Positions 34,961 through 47,415 of a stretch of 64,000 nt of DNA are shown here, one piece after another (positions within the stretch are counted from its first letter, which is position 1; each line of letters starts with the position of its first letter). The position numbers and the translations under genes were made by a program. This DNA comes from Unio delphinus (lineage: Eukaryota; Mollusca; Bivalvia; Unionida; Unionidae). Location of the stretch: NCBI GenBank assembly GCA_029339505.1, contig JAQISU010000036.1, positions 8,346,501 to 8,410,500 of the forward strand, in the 5' to 3' direction. Under the pieces are notes generated by a model. That model was not told the DNA's origin. It searched no databases and saw nothing but the letters and a program-made list of their open reading frames with translations.

Positions 34961-36012
34961 AACTGTATTCTGGTCGGCGTTATTGTGTACAATGAAGTGG
35001 AAGGTCTTTTTTTCTTAAAAGTAAAATACAACTGTATCCTGGTCGACGTTATTGTGTACAACGCAGGTCTTATTTTTTTATAAAGTAAAATACAACTGTG
35101 TTTAGGTTGGCGTTTTTGTGTACAACGAACGTGTTATTTTTAAATAAAGTAAAATACAACTGTATTCCGATCGATTTTATTGTGTACAACGAAAATCTTA
35201 ATTTTAATAGTGTACAACGAAGGTCTTATTTTTTTAAAAGTAAAATACAACTATTTTGATCAGCGTTATTGTGTACAACGAAGGTCTTGTTTTTTTAAAA
35301 GTAAAATACAACTATTTTGATCAGCGTTATTGTGTACAACGAAGGTCTTATTTTTTTAAAAGTAAAATACAACTATTTTGATCAGCGTTATTGTGTACAA
35401 CGAAGGTCTTATTTTTTTAAAAGTAAAAAACAACTATTTTGATCAGCGTTATTGTGTACAACGAAGGTCTTATTTTTTTAAAAGTAAAATACAACTATTT
35501 TGATCAGCGTTATTGTGTACAACGAATTTTGATCAGCGTTATTGTGTACAACGAAGGTCTTATTTTTTTAAAAGTAAAATACAACTATTTTGATCAGCTT
35601 TATTGTGTACAACGAAGGTCTTATTTTTTATAAAGTAAAATACAACTATTTTGATCAGCGTTATTGTGTACAACGAAGGTCTTATTTTTAGAAGTGTAAA
35701 ATACAACTATTTTGATCAGCGGTATTGTGTACAACGAAGGTCTTATTTTTTATAAAGTAAAATAAAACTGTTCAGGTTGGGATTTATGGGTGTAACGAAA
35801 GTTTTATTTAAAAAAAAGTAAAATAAAATTATTCTGCTCGACGTTATTGTGTACAACGAAGAACTTATTTTTTGGCTTTTATGTGTACAATGAAGGAAAG
35901 AGTTATTTTATAATTTATTTCAATGGAGGTCGGCGTTATATAGTACAATGATGGACTTATATGTTTGAGTAAAATACAACTGTGTTCTGGTCGGCGTTAT
36001 TGTGTACACTGA
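34960..36012 (+). repeat. 61-bp minisatellite, about 16 copies
   Basis: The unit contains AAAATACAACTATTTTGATC, AGCGTTATTGTGTACAACGA and AGGTCTTATTTTTTTAAAAG, with period 61 bp in the central part. Outer copies are diverged. One unit at about 35526 is a partial internal duplication. Confidence 0.95.
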
Positions 36013-37112
36013 ATGTTTAATATTTTCTTCGAGGGGACCATGCAGAAACAGAATTAAAGAAAATGAATTATATAAACTATCCTGATAACATTAGGAATGA
36101 AAGTAAATGAAATTAAAAATTATACGGATACCATTTAGAATTAAAGTATAATTACATAAATTATACTGACAACATTTAGAATTAAAGAAAATGTAATTAC
36201 ACAAAGGATACAAAAATGACATGATTTTTGCTGCAACTGCATTTCAGCTCCAAAGATTACCTGATATTTGCTCTAACTAAAGTTCAGCTACAAAGATTAC
36301 ATGATATTTTGTGTAACTGGAGTTGATATACAGAGATTACTTGATATTAGTTGTTACTCGATATATTCAAGAAACACAGCAATACTTGTACACTGAAAAT
36401 CAAATGAGAAAATACGAAAGCATTGTAATTCGAAATGTGGGATATTTAAGACAATATGTAAAGTTGGTGTTTCGAAGACAGCCTACTAACAATAACTTTC
36501 TCTTTTAAATTTCCTTTCTGTGTGTTTTATTTAAAAAATATAAAAATATATATTGTGGTATATGTGTCATGAAATACTATGTTTAAATTTGTGAGCATGG
36601 AATCGTATGTCAATTATAACAACCTATCCAGATATGTATGTAACATTAATGTAATGATTTATTCTTTATGCCAGATGTTGGTGTTATTGTTATTGTTATT
36701 GTCTTTATTGTTTAATTATACTTACTTCTATTACTATCACACAAAAGCAAGTAATACACTATATTTTACATCATAAACCAGGTTGGTTTGTCACTACATT
36801 TTCAATACCATTGTTATTTAATTATATAATGTATATATGATCTATTATGATATGCTATAATTGTATGTGTATATTGCTTCTCGATAGATGTGTAGATGCC
36901 TTGGCCAGCTGTTTATCTTTAAAAAAAAGCTTAAAGTAATTCTTTAGAAATGGGTCCATGGTTGGTGTAGGTGGCAGTACTATTTTCAGCGAAGAGAATT
37001 ACTGTATTTGATTTTCTTCTGGAAAGTTTATAATAACTTGGGTTAAATTAATCAGGATTAAATTATGCCATAATGTGGTATTCCACAGGTATAAAGAATA
37101 TTATAAAGAATA
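36013..37112. other. no gene recognised
   Basis: AT-rich. Short repeated phrases (AAGATTACATGATATTTTGTG and variants, 36200-36350) are visible. No coding signature. Confidence 0.5.
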
Positions 37113-37127
37113 CCACACACACACACA

Positions 37128-37196
<69 letters not shown>
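37113..37196. repeat. (AC)n-(TA)n microsatellite
   Basis: Short AC run followed by about 66 bp of pure TA. Confidence 0.98.
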
Positions 37197-37198
<2 letters not shown>

Positions 37199-37787
37199 GT
37201 ATTTTTGACCCTTATCCGTGGCCTCTTTTTACGTCATTGTTCAAAATGTAAATTTTGAATTTTTGAAAATTAGTTATTTCGTGCTTTAAGATCTTGGCAT
37301 ATTTAGTTGCATTATCGTTTTGTGCAGAAAGCCATTTAGGTTGGAATTTATTTATTAAACTGATTTTGTTCTGGAAATACAATGTACTCATCAAAATAAC
37401 ATTTTTGGAAATAGAAGTTTGCATTTATTGTGAAATTACAAATAAGAATTTCTTTAATTCCTGATACCGCAACTTTTTGTTTTACTTTCACGTTGTATTA
37501 TTTAAAAACTAATTATTTGTTGACTTTTACAAAGCTTGTTGCCTCAAATTCTTTCTTATAACTTATTTTAAGTTGTTAGGGTCGTACTACAAAATAAATT
37601 TGAAAACTGCTTGTATCGTAATTAGCATGAGAAGTGATGTAAATATAAAAGTAAATACATTATACTATATAAAAAAGAAAAAAAATATCAGACAATTAGA
37701 AAGAAAAACCTTTTTCTAGATGGTTTTAGTACCAAATATCATACAACGCAAGGCTACGAAGTTTCACTTGAATTTGAATTTACTCTT
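37197..37787. other. no gene recognised
   Basis: AT-rich sequence with no signature. Confidence 0.5.
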
Positions 37788-38325
37788 TTCACGCCAGTGA
37801 AATATGCGTCCCAATCTAATTCTGTACTTTTGTATAGGAAGGGAGCAGAACCCTTATGATTAAAATAACAAGGAGATAAAATATAATTCTCCGGCCACGT
37901 TTTCCCCCTCATCCACCAAATCCCGATATTGCAAACATCGGTATATCCCACCACAAAGTATTTTGAAAACAATTTCTACCACAGAAGACTTTAATATTTT
38001 ACCCAAAAATGTTATCTACTAACCTTAAAAGCAACAAGTTTGTCCAAAGTAAAAAGATGTAGTAAGAAGAACACCATAGTATGCAATATTTGGTAACATT
38101 CCTGACCGCAGATCAATATCGACCAAAATTCGAATGTAGAGTGCAATAACTTTAACTCGAGTTTTAGCACAAGGCGTGAGATACCGAATCTAACTCTGAC
38201 ACATATGCAGCGCTCAGTTAAACACAAAATCAAACTTTCGAAAAATTACGGATGAAGATCAGATATCGATAATTTCTTTCGAAACATATATTGTGCGTTC
38301 CTTTAGAGGAGAGAGTGATAAATGG
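37788..38325. repeat. dispersed ~530-bp repeat, copy 1
   Basis: Starts near CACGCCAGTGAAATATGCG and ends near GAGGAGAGAGTGATAAATGG. It aligns along its whole length with 42784-43306 in the same orientation. The right half (38090-38283) is nearly identical while the left half has many substitutions and indels. No transposon ends were recognised, so its class is unknown. Confidence 0.9.
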
Positions 38326-38559
38326 CTGGCGGTACTTGATGGTTGCTGAATGTAATCTGACGAAACGTTGCTACGTGAAGTTTACAGACAACAAAACTTA
38401 ACTGAGTTTTAGTATTTAATCGCAGGTGTGAAGCGTGTTGTATGAACAATTTAAATGTACGGTTGTCGTGTTCCATGTCAGTTTGAGGTTATGCTGGTCA
38501 TATAGGTTCTATATCTTACAATATCTTACCCTCAATGTTATTGGACTGTTAGTACTATA

Positions 38560-39075
38560 CATAGCAAAGACTGTCCGCTTTGGTGCTATACTTAACAAAG
38601 ACTGTCTGCTTTGGTGCTATACATAACAAAGACTCCGCTTTGGTGCTATACATAACAAAGACTCCGCTTTGGTGCTATACATAACAAAGACTCCGCTTTG
38701 GTGCTATACATAACAAAGACGGTCTGCTTTGGTGCTATACATAACAATGACGGTCTGCTTTGGTGCTATACATAACAAATGCTGTGGACGTTAGTGCTAT
38801 ATGTAACAAATAATACGGACATTTGTGCTGTATAATATACATACTTGCTGCGTTGGTCTTTAACAAGACAAAAATGCTGCGAAAGTTGCTGCTGTATAAG
38901 ACACAATGTTTGTGTTTGTCTTACAAATCACAAGAATGCTACGAATGCTGGTGATAAGCATAACACAAATGCTGCGAACGTTGATACTATACATAACAAA
39001 AAGACTGCGTTGGTCTTAGACAAGATAAAAATGCTGCGATCGTTGGTTGGTGCTGTACATAACACGTTGATGCTA
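38560..39075 (+). repeat. 29-30-bp minisatellite, diverged outward
   Basis: Core unit CTTTGGTGCTATACATAACA plus AAGACTCCG, clean at 38578-38770. It then diverges into longer units with the words CATAACAAA, ATGCTGCGA and CGTTGGT up to about 39075. Confidence 0.9.
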
Positions 39076-39091
39076 TCTATAAAAAGTAATA

Positions 39092-39167
39092 TGCATACAT
39101 ACATACATACATACATACATACATACATACATACATACATACATACATACATACATACATACATACA
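39092..39167. repeat. (CATA)n microsatellite
   Basis: Uninterrupted CATA run. The Tyr/Ile/His/Thr-rich open frames over it are artefacts. Confidence 0.98.
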
Positions 39168-39890
39168 TGGACCTTAAATCTATATATAACAAATACCGTG
39201 GACCTTAAAGTTATATATAACAAATAATATGGACCTAGAGGCTATAAGCAGTGAAAACCTTGTTCTTCCTATATTGTAAATGGTTGGTCATGTCCAGAAT
39301 GTTTTTATTTTGCTTCACATTGTTATTGGTGCATATATTCAAAATGGGTACTAGAGTTTAGTGATGCCGATCGTGATTTATCTACTGTGTTATGGCCCAT
39401 TGCCGTAAAGTCTTCGATTCAAATGTCGTTTAGACCGGTATGTCGTTAAAATAAAAGTATTTTATTTCTTAAAGTAACTTTATGAAGGATTTATCAATAT
39501 CTTATGTTAGTCCCTCATTTCTCAAAGGTTTGTATTTTTATTTTCAGCTTAATACTGCATACTAAAGATGCTATCAATATAACTCGCACGAATTAACGTT
39601 ACACCATATGAAATGTATAGTTTGCAGAACGTTGCTTTATATTCGGAAAATCAGTTCGCTTATACGTTCTTTTGTAAAGTGACGTATGGAGAAAGTTAAA
39701 GTTTGGAGACGGATTATTATCTTTAAATAAAATAGACTCGAGATCTTGTTCCAGACATTTGCTTAACTATTTGACGGGTGATTTGTTTACGAATTTTGTG
39801 ACTGATATTTTGGTCAGAGCGGCATAGGATTATGTGATCTAGAAACGGTTGATGTTTTATACAGAAACATCTTTTTTGCGAGGATAATTA
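39168..39890. other. no gene recognised
   Basis: No coding or mobile signature seen. Confidence 0.5.
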
Positions 39891-40267
39891 TCGGTAAGGT
39901 TAATGTAGCTATTAATATGGTTAGTGTCAATTAATTACTTTGCTGTAGATATTGTTAGAGTTGATGTGGTCAACCGCTCCGGTGGCCTAGTGGTTAGAAT
40001 GTCGGGAGGTCGAGGGTTTGATCCCTGGCCGAGTCATGCCAATGACTTACAAAAATGGTGCTAACAGCTGCCTCGCTTGGCGCTAAGCATTAAGAGGGTA
40101 GAGTTAGGACTGGTCGACCTGCTGTCAGGGTAATGTGACTGGGTGGGACATCATGCTACATCTCTGCTGCATGATACCACAGTGCTAAACATAACTATAA
40201 ACTGCCTCACTGCAAACATAGTAGCGATATGACTGACAAATTGTTAAAGTTACGTTTAAAACCCTAA

Positions 40268-40314
<47 letters not shown>

Positions 40315-40865
40315 AATATGGTCATTGGCAGGATTAGTGTAATCATCGGTAGGGTCAATGTGGCTATTAGAAGGGTGAATATGACAATTGGTAGGTTAAT
40401 GTGACTATTGTTAGGGTCAATGTGGCTATCGTTGTAGTTAATAGGGTCATCGGCAAGGGCTAATATGGCAACTGGAAAGGTAGATGCTATCATTAGTGGT
40501 GGTAATGTTGCCACTTAAAGGGTTAATATGGTCATTACTTGGGTTGATGTTGCTAGGGTTATATCAGCCATAGGAAGGTCAAATATGGAAAATTGATAGC
40601 GCTAATTTGGTTATTGTGTTTCGGTATATGTCGCCATTAGTACGGTTAATGTGGCCATTATTTCGTTTAATGTGGCCATTATTGCGGTTAATATGGTAAA
40701 AAACAGGGTTAAAGTGGGCATTAGTACGGTTAATGTGGTCATTAGTTGGGTTAATGTGATAATTGGTTCGGTTAATCTGGCTTCTGCTAGGATTCATGTA
40801 GCCATTGGTAGGATTCGTGTAGCCATTGGTATATTTCATGTCGTCATCAGTAAGATTCATGTGGC
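39891..40865 (+). repeat. short-period (about 18-24 bp) degenerate array, split by a SINE
   Basis: Variants of GGTTAATGTGGTCATTAGTA recur irregularly on both sides of the SINE at 39973-40311. The Asn/Thr-rich minus-strand open frame at 40579-40860 follows from the repeat. Confidence 0.8.
39973..40311 (+). mobile_element. tRNA-derived SINE, family A, with (CA)n tail
   Basis: Head ACCGCTCCGGTGGCCTAGTG with box B-like GGTTTGATCCCTGGCC, then the family A body (CTGTCAGGGTAATGTGACTG, CATAGTAGCGATATGACTGA) and AAACCCTAATCAC running into a ~40-bp CA tail. Flanks GTTGATGTGGTCA (39960-39972) and GTTAATATGGTCA (40312-40324) agree at 11 of 13 positions. This may be a target duplication, though the surrounding array has similar words. 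Confidence 0.9.
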
Positions 40866-41210
40866 ATATTGCTTACGTACTAGTAATATAGGTTCCATTT
40901 GGACTACGAGCAGTGTACTTTTGTCTTTCATTTCTTTTTGCATTATCAAACTTTGGCATTAGTTTTATTTATTAACAAGAAACATATTATCAACGTCTAC
41001 ATTACTATTTGGAAGATGAGTATAGTAGTAGTAAAAAAAAGTCATGTCCCTTTAAAGATTGTTGACAATGATTTCACGTTGAATTCAAGTTGTTTATACC
41101 ATTTCATTTCCTATTTAAGTTGTTGCGATGATTTCATGTCAAATGTTAGGTTTTTGCATTGATTTAATGTGGAATTCAAGGTGGTTGCAACGAATTTATG
41201 TCCAATTCAT

Positions 41211-41251
<41 letters not shown>

Positions 41252-42590
41252 CGTCTACCAATTTTGATAGTATCATGTTCTAAAAATAAAAGATCAGCCT
41301 GATTAATGTAATTAGAAACAATGACATCAAAATGTGCGTGCTGAATTCGTTGAGGTGGTGGTCTAACAATCTGCCATATTGCCTGTTATGCTAACCAATT
41401 TTCAGGAACAGAATGTGAAACATTTTCTTCATCGGCGAGTTTGCTAATCGTTCACTGCCTTTCCAATATCCTCTTGGGCTTTAATAATTTGATTCCATAA
41501 ATTTTATAATCGGGTGATTAATTACCAGCCGTAAATGCTAGTTTACCTTTCATCGCGGATCTTACGGGGATGCTAATAAGTGATTATCTGATATTTGTTT
41601 TATATATGGAATTTTACAAGTGTATCAACTTCACATCTGTGACATGACGTTGTATTAAATCTTTATTTTTATAAACCACATGATGAAAATGGCATGATTT
41701 ATCAGTTTCATTTATTTGATATTCTCCAGGCTTTGGTTGATCTTGGTTATCGAATCTGATATCAAGTCGGTTTCCAAGGCCCCAATAACTATATCCTGCG
41801 AGATGTTTTTCTCCTGAGTATTAAGTCCATGTAGTTCCTGGAAATTTTGACATAAATGTAGCAATATCACTAACATTCCTATTTTAACAGAGGAAATAGC
41901 TTGAAAGACAACAATTGCCTTTACATGCAGTTGGCATGTACGATTCCAGTCAGCCAGTGTGATCGCACCATACGATTCCAGTCAGCCAGTACGATCATAC
42001 CAATCGGCATGTACGATTATGGCAAGATAAATTATGATATTTAAACACATAAAATCTATTCAATCCATTCCCCAAAACCAGCGTACATTTTATCAAGGTT
42101 ACTTCATAAATCAAGTCCTAAAATTGCAGGTTGAACAATAAAAAGACAAGGTGAACTAGCAAAAAGACAAAGGTAAATTTATATTAACAGGGAGTGGTTT
42201 GACGTCAGAACCAATTATGTTCTCTCAAACTGTGTTATTAACAAGTATTGCTCCATCACTACTAGGTTGTAATGCCAATTTTTAATGTTAATGTTGACAA
42301 AAAAAAGCCTCTTCTATTTAAATACGTATTATAATCTTCACCGCTACATTTTTATGTTTTGATAATTCACCATCTCAATGTTATCTTGTAAACGGCCATC
42401 CTATTCCTGTTTGATTGTTGTAATGGGTTTTAGGACTACTGTTTCTTGTTGTTAGCCAATTGACATTTGCTAATGGAACTGATTTCATGCACACTCAGAG
42501 ATTAAAATCAGCAATAGTGCCACTCGTTCGTATCTGTATGAGTCAATGTGTCATTCCAAACAAAGTGAGTTTCTGGAGAGAACTGATACT
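40866..42590. other. no gene recognised; contains a (TA)n run
   Basis: AT-rich DNA with a (TA)n microsatellite at 41213-41247 and a small ~35-bp direct repeat GATTCCAGTCAGCCAGT at 41940-41990. No coding signature. Confidence 0.5.
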
Positions 42591-42596
42591 TAATAT

Positions 42597-42717
<121 letters not shown>

Positions 42718-42783
42718 AAATAAATTGTCAATAACACCGAAAACTAAATATTGCGAATTATATCTACTCCAAGCTTTCCTGTT

Positions 42784-43306
42784 CACGCCAATGAAATATG
42801 CGTTACAGTCTAATTATGTACGTATATGGAACCAAAAGAGCAGAACCTTTTTTCTGGACATAACAGTTCGATAGAATATCCCTGGCCACGTTTTCCCTTC
42901 ATCCACGAAATCCACATATTTTAAGCATAGGTATACCACACACAAAATAGTTGAAACAATTGAAAGACTTTAATATTTTACCCAAAATAATGTTTTCTAC
43001 AATCCTTAAAAGTAACAATTTTGTCCAAACTTGAAAGATGTAGTAAGAAGAACACCAAATTTTATGCAATATTTGGTAACATTCCTGACCGCAGATCAAT
43101 ATCGACCAAAATTCGAATGTAGAGTGCAATAACTTTAACTCGAGTTTTAGCACAAGGCGTGAGATACCGAATCTAACTCTGACACATATGCAGCGCTCAG
43201 TGAAACACAAAATCAAACTTTCGAAAAATTACGGATGAAGATCAGATATCGATAATTTTTTTCGAAACATACTGCGAGCGCTTTTAGAGGAGAGAGTGAT
43301 AAATGG
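42784..43306. repeat. dispersed ~530-bp repeat, copy 2
   Basis: Homologue of 37788-38325 in the same orientation. The two share long identical runs in 43077-43264, including CGAATGTAGAGTGCAATAAC and GGCGTGAGATACCGAATCTA. Confidence 0.9.
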
Positions 43307-43529
43307 AGAAGAGTGTCATAAATGGCTGACTTAATGGCTGTGTGTAATAAATGTCTGACTGTAAAATGTTTAACTGTATACAAATTACAATATATTAAAG
43401 AAATGACAAATGAACAAGCAATAAATGAAAGACGGGATTATATTATAAAGCAAGGAGAGACGTGATTCGATTGATGCTAAGCAAGATTCTAGTCTCTCCT
43501 AGTCTGTACTCTGCATTACGCTCAGCTGA

Positions 43530-44640
43530 AGAAAATGCCGATCGCGTCTCTATGTCCTGGCCATATTTTGATTCCTTCAAAACAACCGGAATCATCTTTC
43601 AAGCATCAGTTAAAGAAGTTTCCTATCGCGATCGCGTCTCTATGTCCTGGCCATATTTTGATTTCTTCAAAACAACCGGAATCATCTTTCAAGCATCCGT
43701 TAAAGAAGTTTCCTAAACTGGAAAAGCTCAAGGATGGATTCTCTTTCAACGTGTTTGGACAAGATGACCACAAAGCATGTTATAAGTAGTTATCCCATTT
43801 TGATCTTCACGACATCCTCACAACGCATTATTAGTTTACTTTATTAATAACACTATTTCGTGTACATTAAAGACGTCGGGTAGTTATACCGTTCTCAGTA
43901 CACGTAACTTAAAAATCAAGGATATATCTGCTATCGCTATTTACAATTCTTTCCTCAACAGTAACGAATACACGATCACCTCACATTAGGATACTTGCAG
44001 GAACTGCAAACCGTTCAGATACCAAGTAACTGAACACTACTCCACATAACCCTTCAACGAAATTTCAGACTAGACAACCCCATCTACGTTGGGTTGGACG
44101 TTCTCGAGCTCTAAAAAGTGCTCATTCCCTTGTCTTGTAACACTGTATCAAACACACCTACGGAGACAAAGCCATTCTACTCATTACTTATAAGGACTCA
44201 CTCGTCTATGGAATTCACACCAATGACGTCTACGCAGATCTCAATGAACAAAACCGCCTCTTCTATCTTAACGATTATCCATAAAACAGCCCATTCCATT
44301 GTGGCAACAATGAAAACGTACTCGGAAAATTCAAAAACGAAACTTTTGGCATACCCATGACAGAATTCATAGGATTTCGAGCTAAAATTTACTGCATCAT
44401 CTTGACGATGGCAGGGTCATGAGAATGGCCAACGGATAACAAAAATACCCGTCACTGTCAACATATCCACCCACCAATATTACATACAATCAAGGCAAAG
44501 ACATGTGCATTAGTACTCCGTGAGAATTTTCCAATCACAGCAGCATAAAATATTTAAAATGCTCATTCGCAAAAAGACACTCTCCTTTCGATGATAAACA
44601 TTACTACATCGATGGAATTCACACAATTGCTATTAATCAA
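43530..44640 (+). pseudogene. Polinton-type protein-primed DNA polymerase B, broken relic
   Basis: The piece at 43540-43790 resembles a region near the N-terminus of Polinton-type polymerases (LKKFPKLEKLKD, then FSFNVFGQDD). It carries a 90-bp tandem duplication (43541-43630, 43631-43720). A gap follows without recognisable polymerase sequence. From 44062 the C-terminal half is read: LDNPIYVGLDVLEL before a stop, then, in another frame, a segment around DSLVYGIHTNDVYADL in which the catalytic acidic motif is altered, NENVLGKFKNET and TEFIGFRAKIY, and finally FDDKHYYIDGIHTIA near 44595-44640. Frameshifts, stops and missing central domains mean no enzyme is made. Active relatives copy the linear genome of the element or virus. 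Confidence 0.72.
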
Positions 44641-44810
44641 AAATGACCAAACAATAATGAGCCATAGGAAATAGATGGGCCAACGAGTGAGCCAGAATCC
44701 CCACAACCGAGTATTATACTTCTATAGTGGCTCTGCTATTCACTCTTGCATCATGCGGTGATGAAATATGAGCCAGAACTCCAATTTATAAACTACTTTG
44801 ATACCTTTGG

Positions 44811-45054
44811 TTGCTGCAGGGTTTAACGCCTGTTTTCAGCACACGATAGGCTATACATGGCGGCCAGTATTACTGGTGGAGGAAGAACCCAGGAAAAGCC
44901 CTGGAAAGAACCACCTACCCACGAGAATTTACTGGCAAGCTTTCTCACATAACTACATTAGCCGAATCGTAGACGCGAACCCACGCAGACAGAGCTGAGA
45001 TGCCAGTGATCCGTAACGGAGAGCGCTTTAGACCACTCGGCCAATCGGGGCCCC
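44811..45054 (-). mobile_element. tRNA-derived SINE, family B, minus orientation
   Basis: Contains GTTTAACGCCTGTTTTCAGC, ACGATAGGCTATACATGGCG, GGTGGAGGAAGAACC, GGCAAGCTTTCTCACATAA, GAGATGCCAGTGATCCGTAA and, at its right end, the reversed tRNA-like head (GAGCGCTTTAGACCACTCGG, then GGGGCCCC). It is one of four clear copies. Confidence 0.9.
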
Positions 45055-46369
45055 CTATAACTTTGGTAATTTAACCATTGTCTCCTTTAAATAACAAAGA
45101 ATCGGTATAAAGGAAGCAAAACACTTGTAGATGGCAACCGAATGCATTGGCTTTTTACTACGTTTCTCAAGTTTTCATCCAACACTCATTAGAACAGGTG
45201 GTAAAAACGGTATAATAGTTAGACAAATAGACCCGCTCTGACGGTTTGGTTTCGTTGTTTCAAAATACAGCAAAAGGAGAAGACTTATTAGTGCAGAGCA
45301 AAGTGGATAAAAGTACGTTGCACATGGACGCTGCCGCCACATTTTTACGCACTAATCCCATATAGAGAGGGCATCCTTTGTAATGGTCACTGAGTATGAA
45401 AGAGTTGGTAAAAACACATTGTCGCTCATTTTCCATATAATAGGAATTCGATAAATATTTAAAATTCTTTACGTTTCAATAAATGAAGGTGATAGAAAAA
45501 GCAATCAGCTAAATAAAACCAGACGTGCCTTGACGAATTAAGTTAGTTTCAGAGTTATGTATTTTATTAAATAGCATATTTTTGTGCAACATAAAACTGT
45601 GTTGACGATTTACGGCAGTTAGTATTAACCAAGGTGCTTTACTTGACATTTTTGTTTCTTTCATTTGTTTCCTATCATTGTTGTTGGAAACATCGTCTTC
45701 TCAGTTATTATAAGATGCAAAAATACATTAATGTAAACGGTTGCTTCTGATAAACGACGCCGTCCTTTTTTAATTTCTTCATTTAAATCTGGGTCGTGAG
45801 GGTGGGTAATACACAAAACGATTACTTTTAAGGGTCATGTATTCTAGTACCATTTTGTTATCGAACTACGCCTGCCTGATGAACTTTATTGCAGGGTTGA
45901 CGAAAAAGATGGCATGAATCTAATTTACAAATTTATTGCAGTGTTGACAAACAAAATGGCATGAATCTAATTTACAACTTTACGAAGCGGAATGCTGCTG
46001 CTACTAATACTGCTAATACTTTTTCTATTACTAATACTCATTCTATTACTAATAATTTTTCTATTACTAATAACACTACTATAAAAGTATTTACTCATAT
46101 GAAAATGTATCTGCAGGTTTCAGCGTATAAGGTATTTCTACTTGGATGTAAAATACTAATTATTTTTTCATGCTTTGAGACCAATATTAGCCTTTGGCTG
46201 GTGAGAACTAAACTCAGAAGGAGAGAGGTTAAATAAACAAACTTAATTATCATATTGTTTTTGTTTTAGTAATATCATGGATCCATTTTTTTATGAACAA
46301 AATTAAAAGTATCAATAGATACATACAAATGTGGCGGCCATCCCTGTGTCGTTTAACTGCTAATAATGG
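45055..46369. other. no gene recognised
   Basis: No coding or mobile signature. The open frame at 45961-46236 is led by a short Asn/Thr/Ser/Ile-rich repeat (ACTAATA words) and is not convincing as a gene. Confidence 0.5.
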
Positions 46370-46995
46370 AAATCAATATGCTAAACTACAATATCTAATG
46401 TGATAATCTATATACAATAAATAACTATATTTCACGCTATAACCAATATGCAATAAACTGTCTTATCTCACGTGATGATAATTATGCAATAAACTACGTT
46501 ATCTCACGTGATGATCAATATGCAATAATCTTTAATATCTCACGTGATACTCAATATGCAATGAACAACATGTCACGCGATAACCAATATGCAATAAACT
46601 ACAATATCTCACGTGATGATTAATATGCAACTAACTGCCTTATCTCACGTGATGATAAATATTCAATAAACTACAATATCTCACCTGATGCTTAATATGT
46701 AATAAACTACATAATCTCATGTGATTACCAATATGCAATAAACTACAATATCTCACATGATGATCAATATGCAATAAATTACAATATCTCACATGATGAT
46801 CAATATGCAATAAACTACAATATCTCACGTGATACTTAATATGAAATAAACTACCTAATGTGATTACCAATTTGCAATAAACTACACTATCTCACGTGAT
46901 GATCAATATGCAATAAACTACAATATGTCACTGGATAATCAGTATACAATACACTATATCACGTGATGATCAATATGCAATAAACTACAATAATA
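46370..46995 (+). repeat. ~36-bp array rich in CACGTG boxes
   Basis: Units follow ATCTCACGTGATGATCAATA plus TGCAATAAACTACAAT, period about 36 bp, some 16 units. Eight units carry exact TCACGTGAT; others have one-base variants (CACATG, CACCTG, CACGCG). The CACGTG palindrome is the E-box core bound by bHLH factors. Any regulatory role is conjecture. Confidence 0.9.
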
Positions 46996-47308
46996 ATAAT
47001 TGTGCTTAATTTATAATGATACTTTAAACATAGAACTACTTGGTACAGTGTCCTTATATCATCTTAAAATGATTTTTATTTTGGGAAAAGCTGAGCGATT
47101 TTCAATCCTATAATTGTTTATATTATTGTGCATGCAAATATACGTGAATGTTTTGCATTTGCAGTTGAGTACGCGTACTTCTGTTACTATGGTTACTTTT
47201 TCTATACCATAGTGAATCAACGGAAGATGAAAATGCAAGTTTTATGATATCATATATAAATACAAGCTAAGAAAGACAGACATACAGACTTACAGACAGA
47301 CAGACACA
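46996..47308. other. no gene recognised
   Basis: AT-rich spacer without signature. Confidence 0.5.
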
Positions 47309-47372
47309 CATGTATGTATGTATGTATGTATGTATGTATGTATGTATGTATGTATGTATGTATGTATGTATG

Positions 47373-47403
<31 letters not shown>

Positions 47404-47415
47404 GTATGTATGAAT
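47309..47415. repeat. (GTAT)n microsatellite
   Basis: TGTA tetranucleotide run of about 100 bp, preceded by ACAGACAG steps. Confidence 0.98.
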
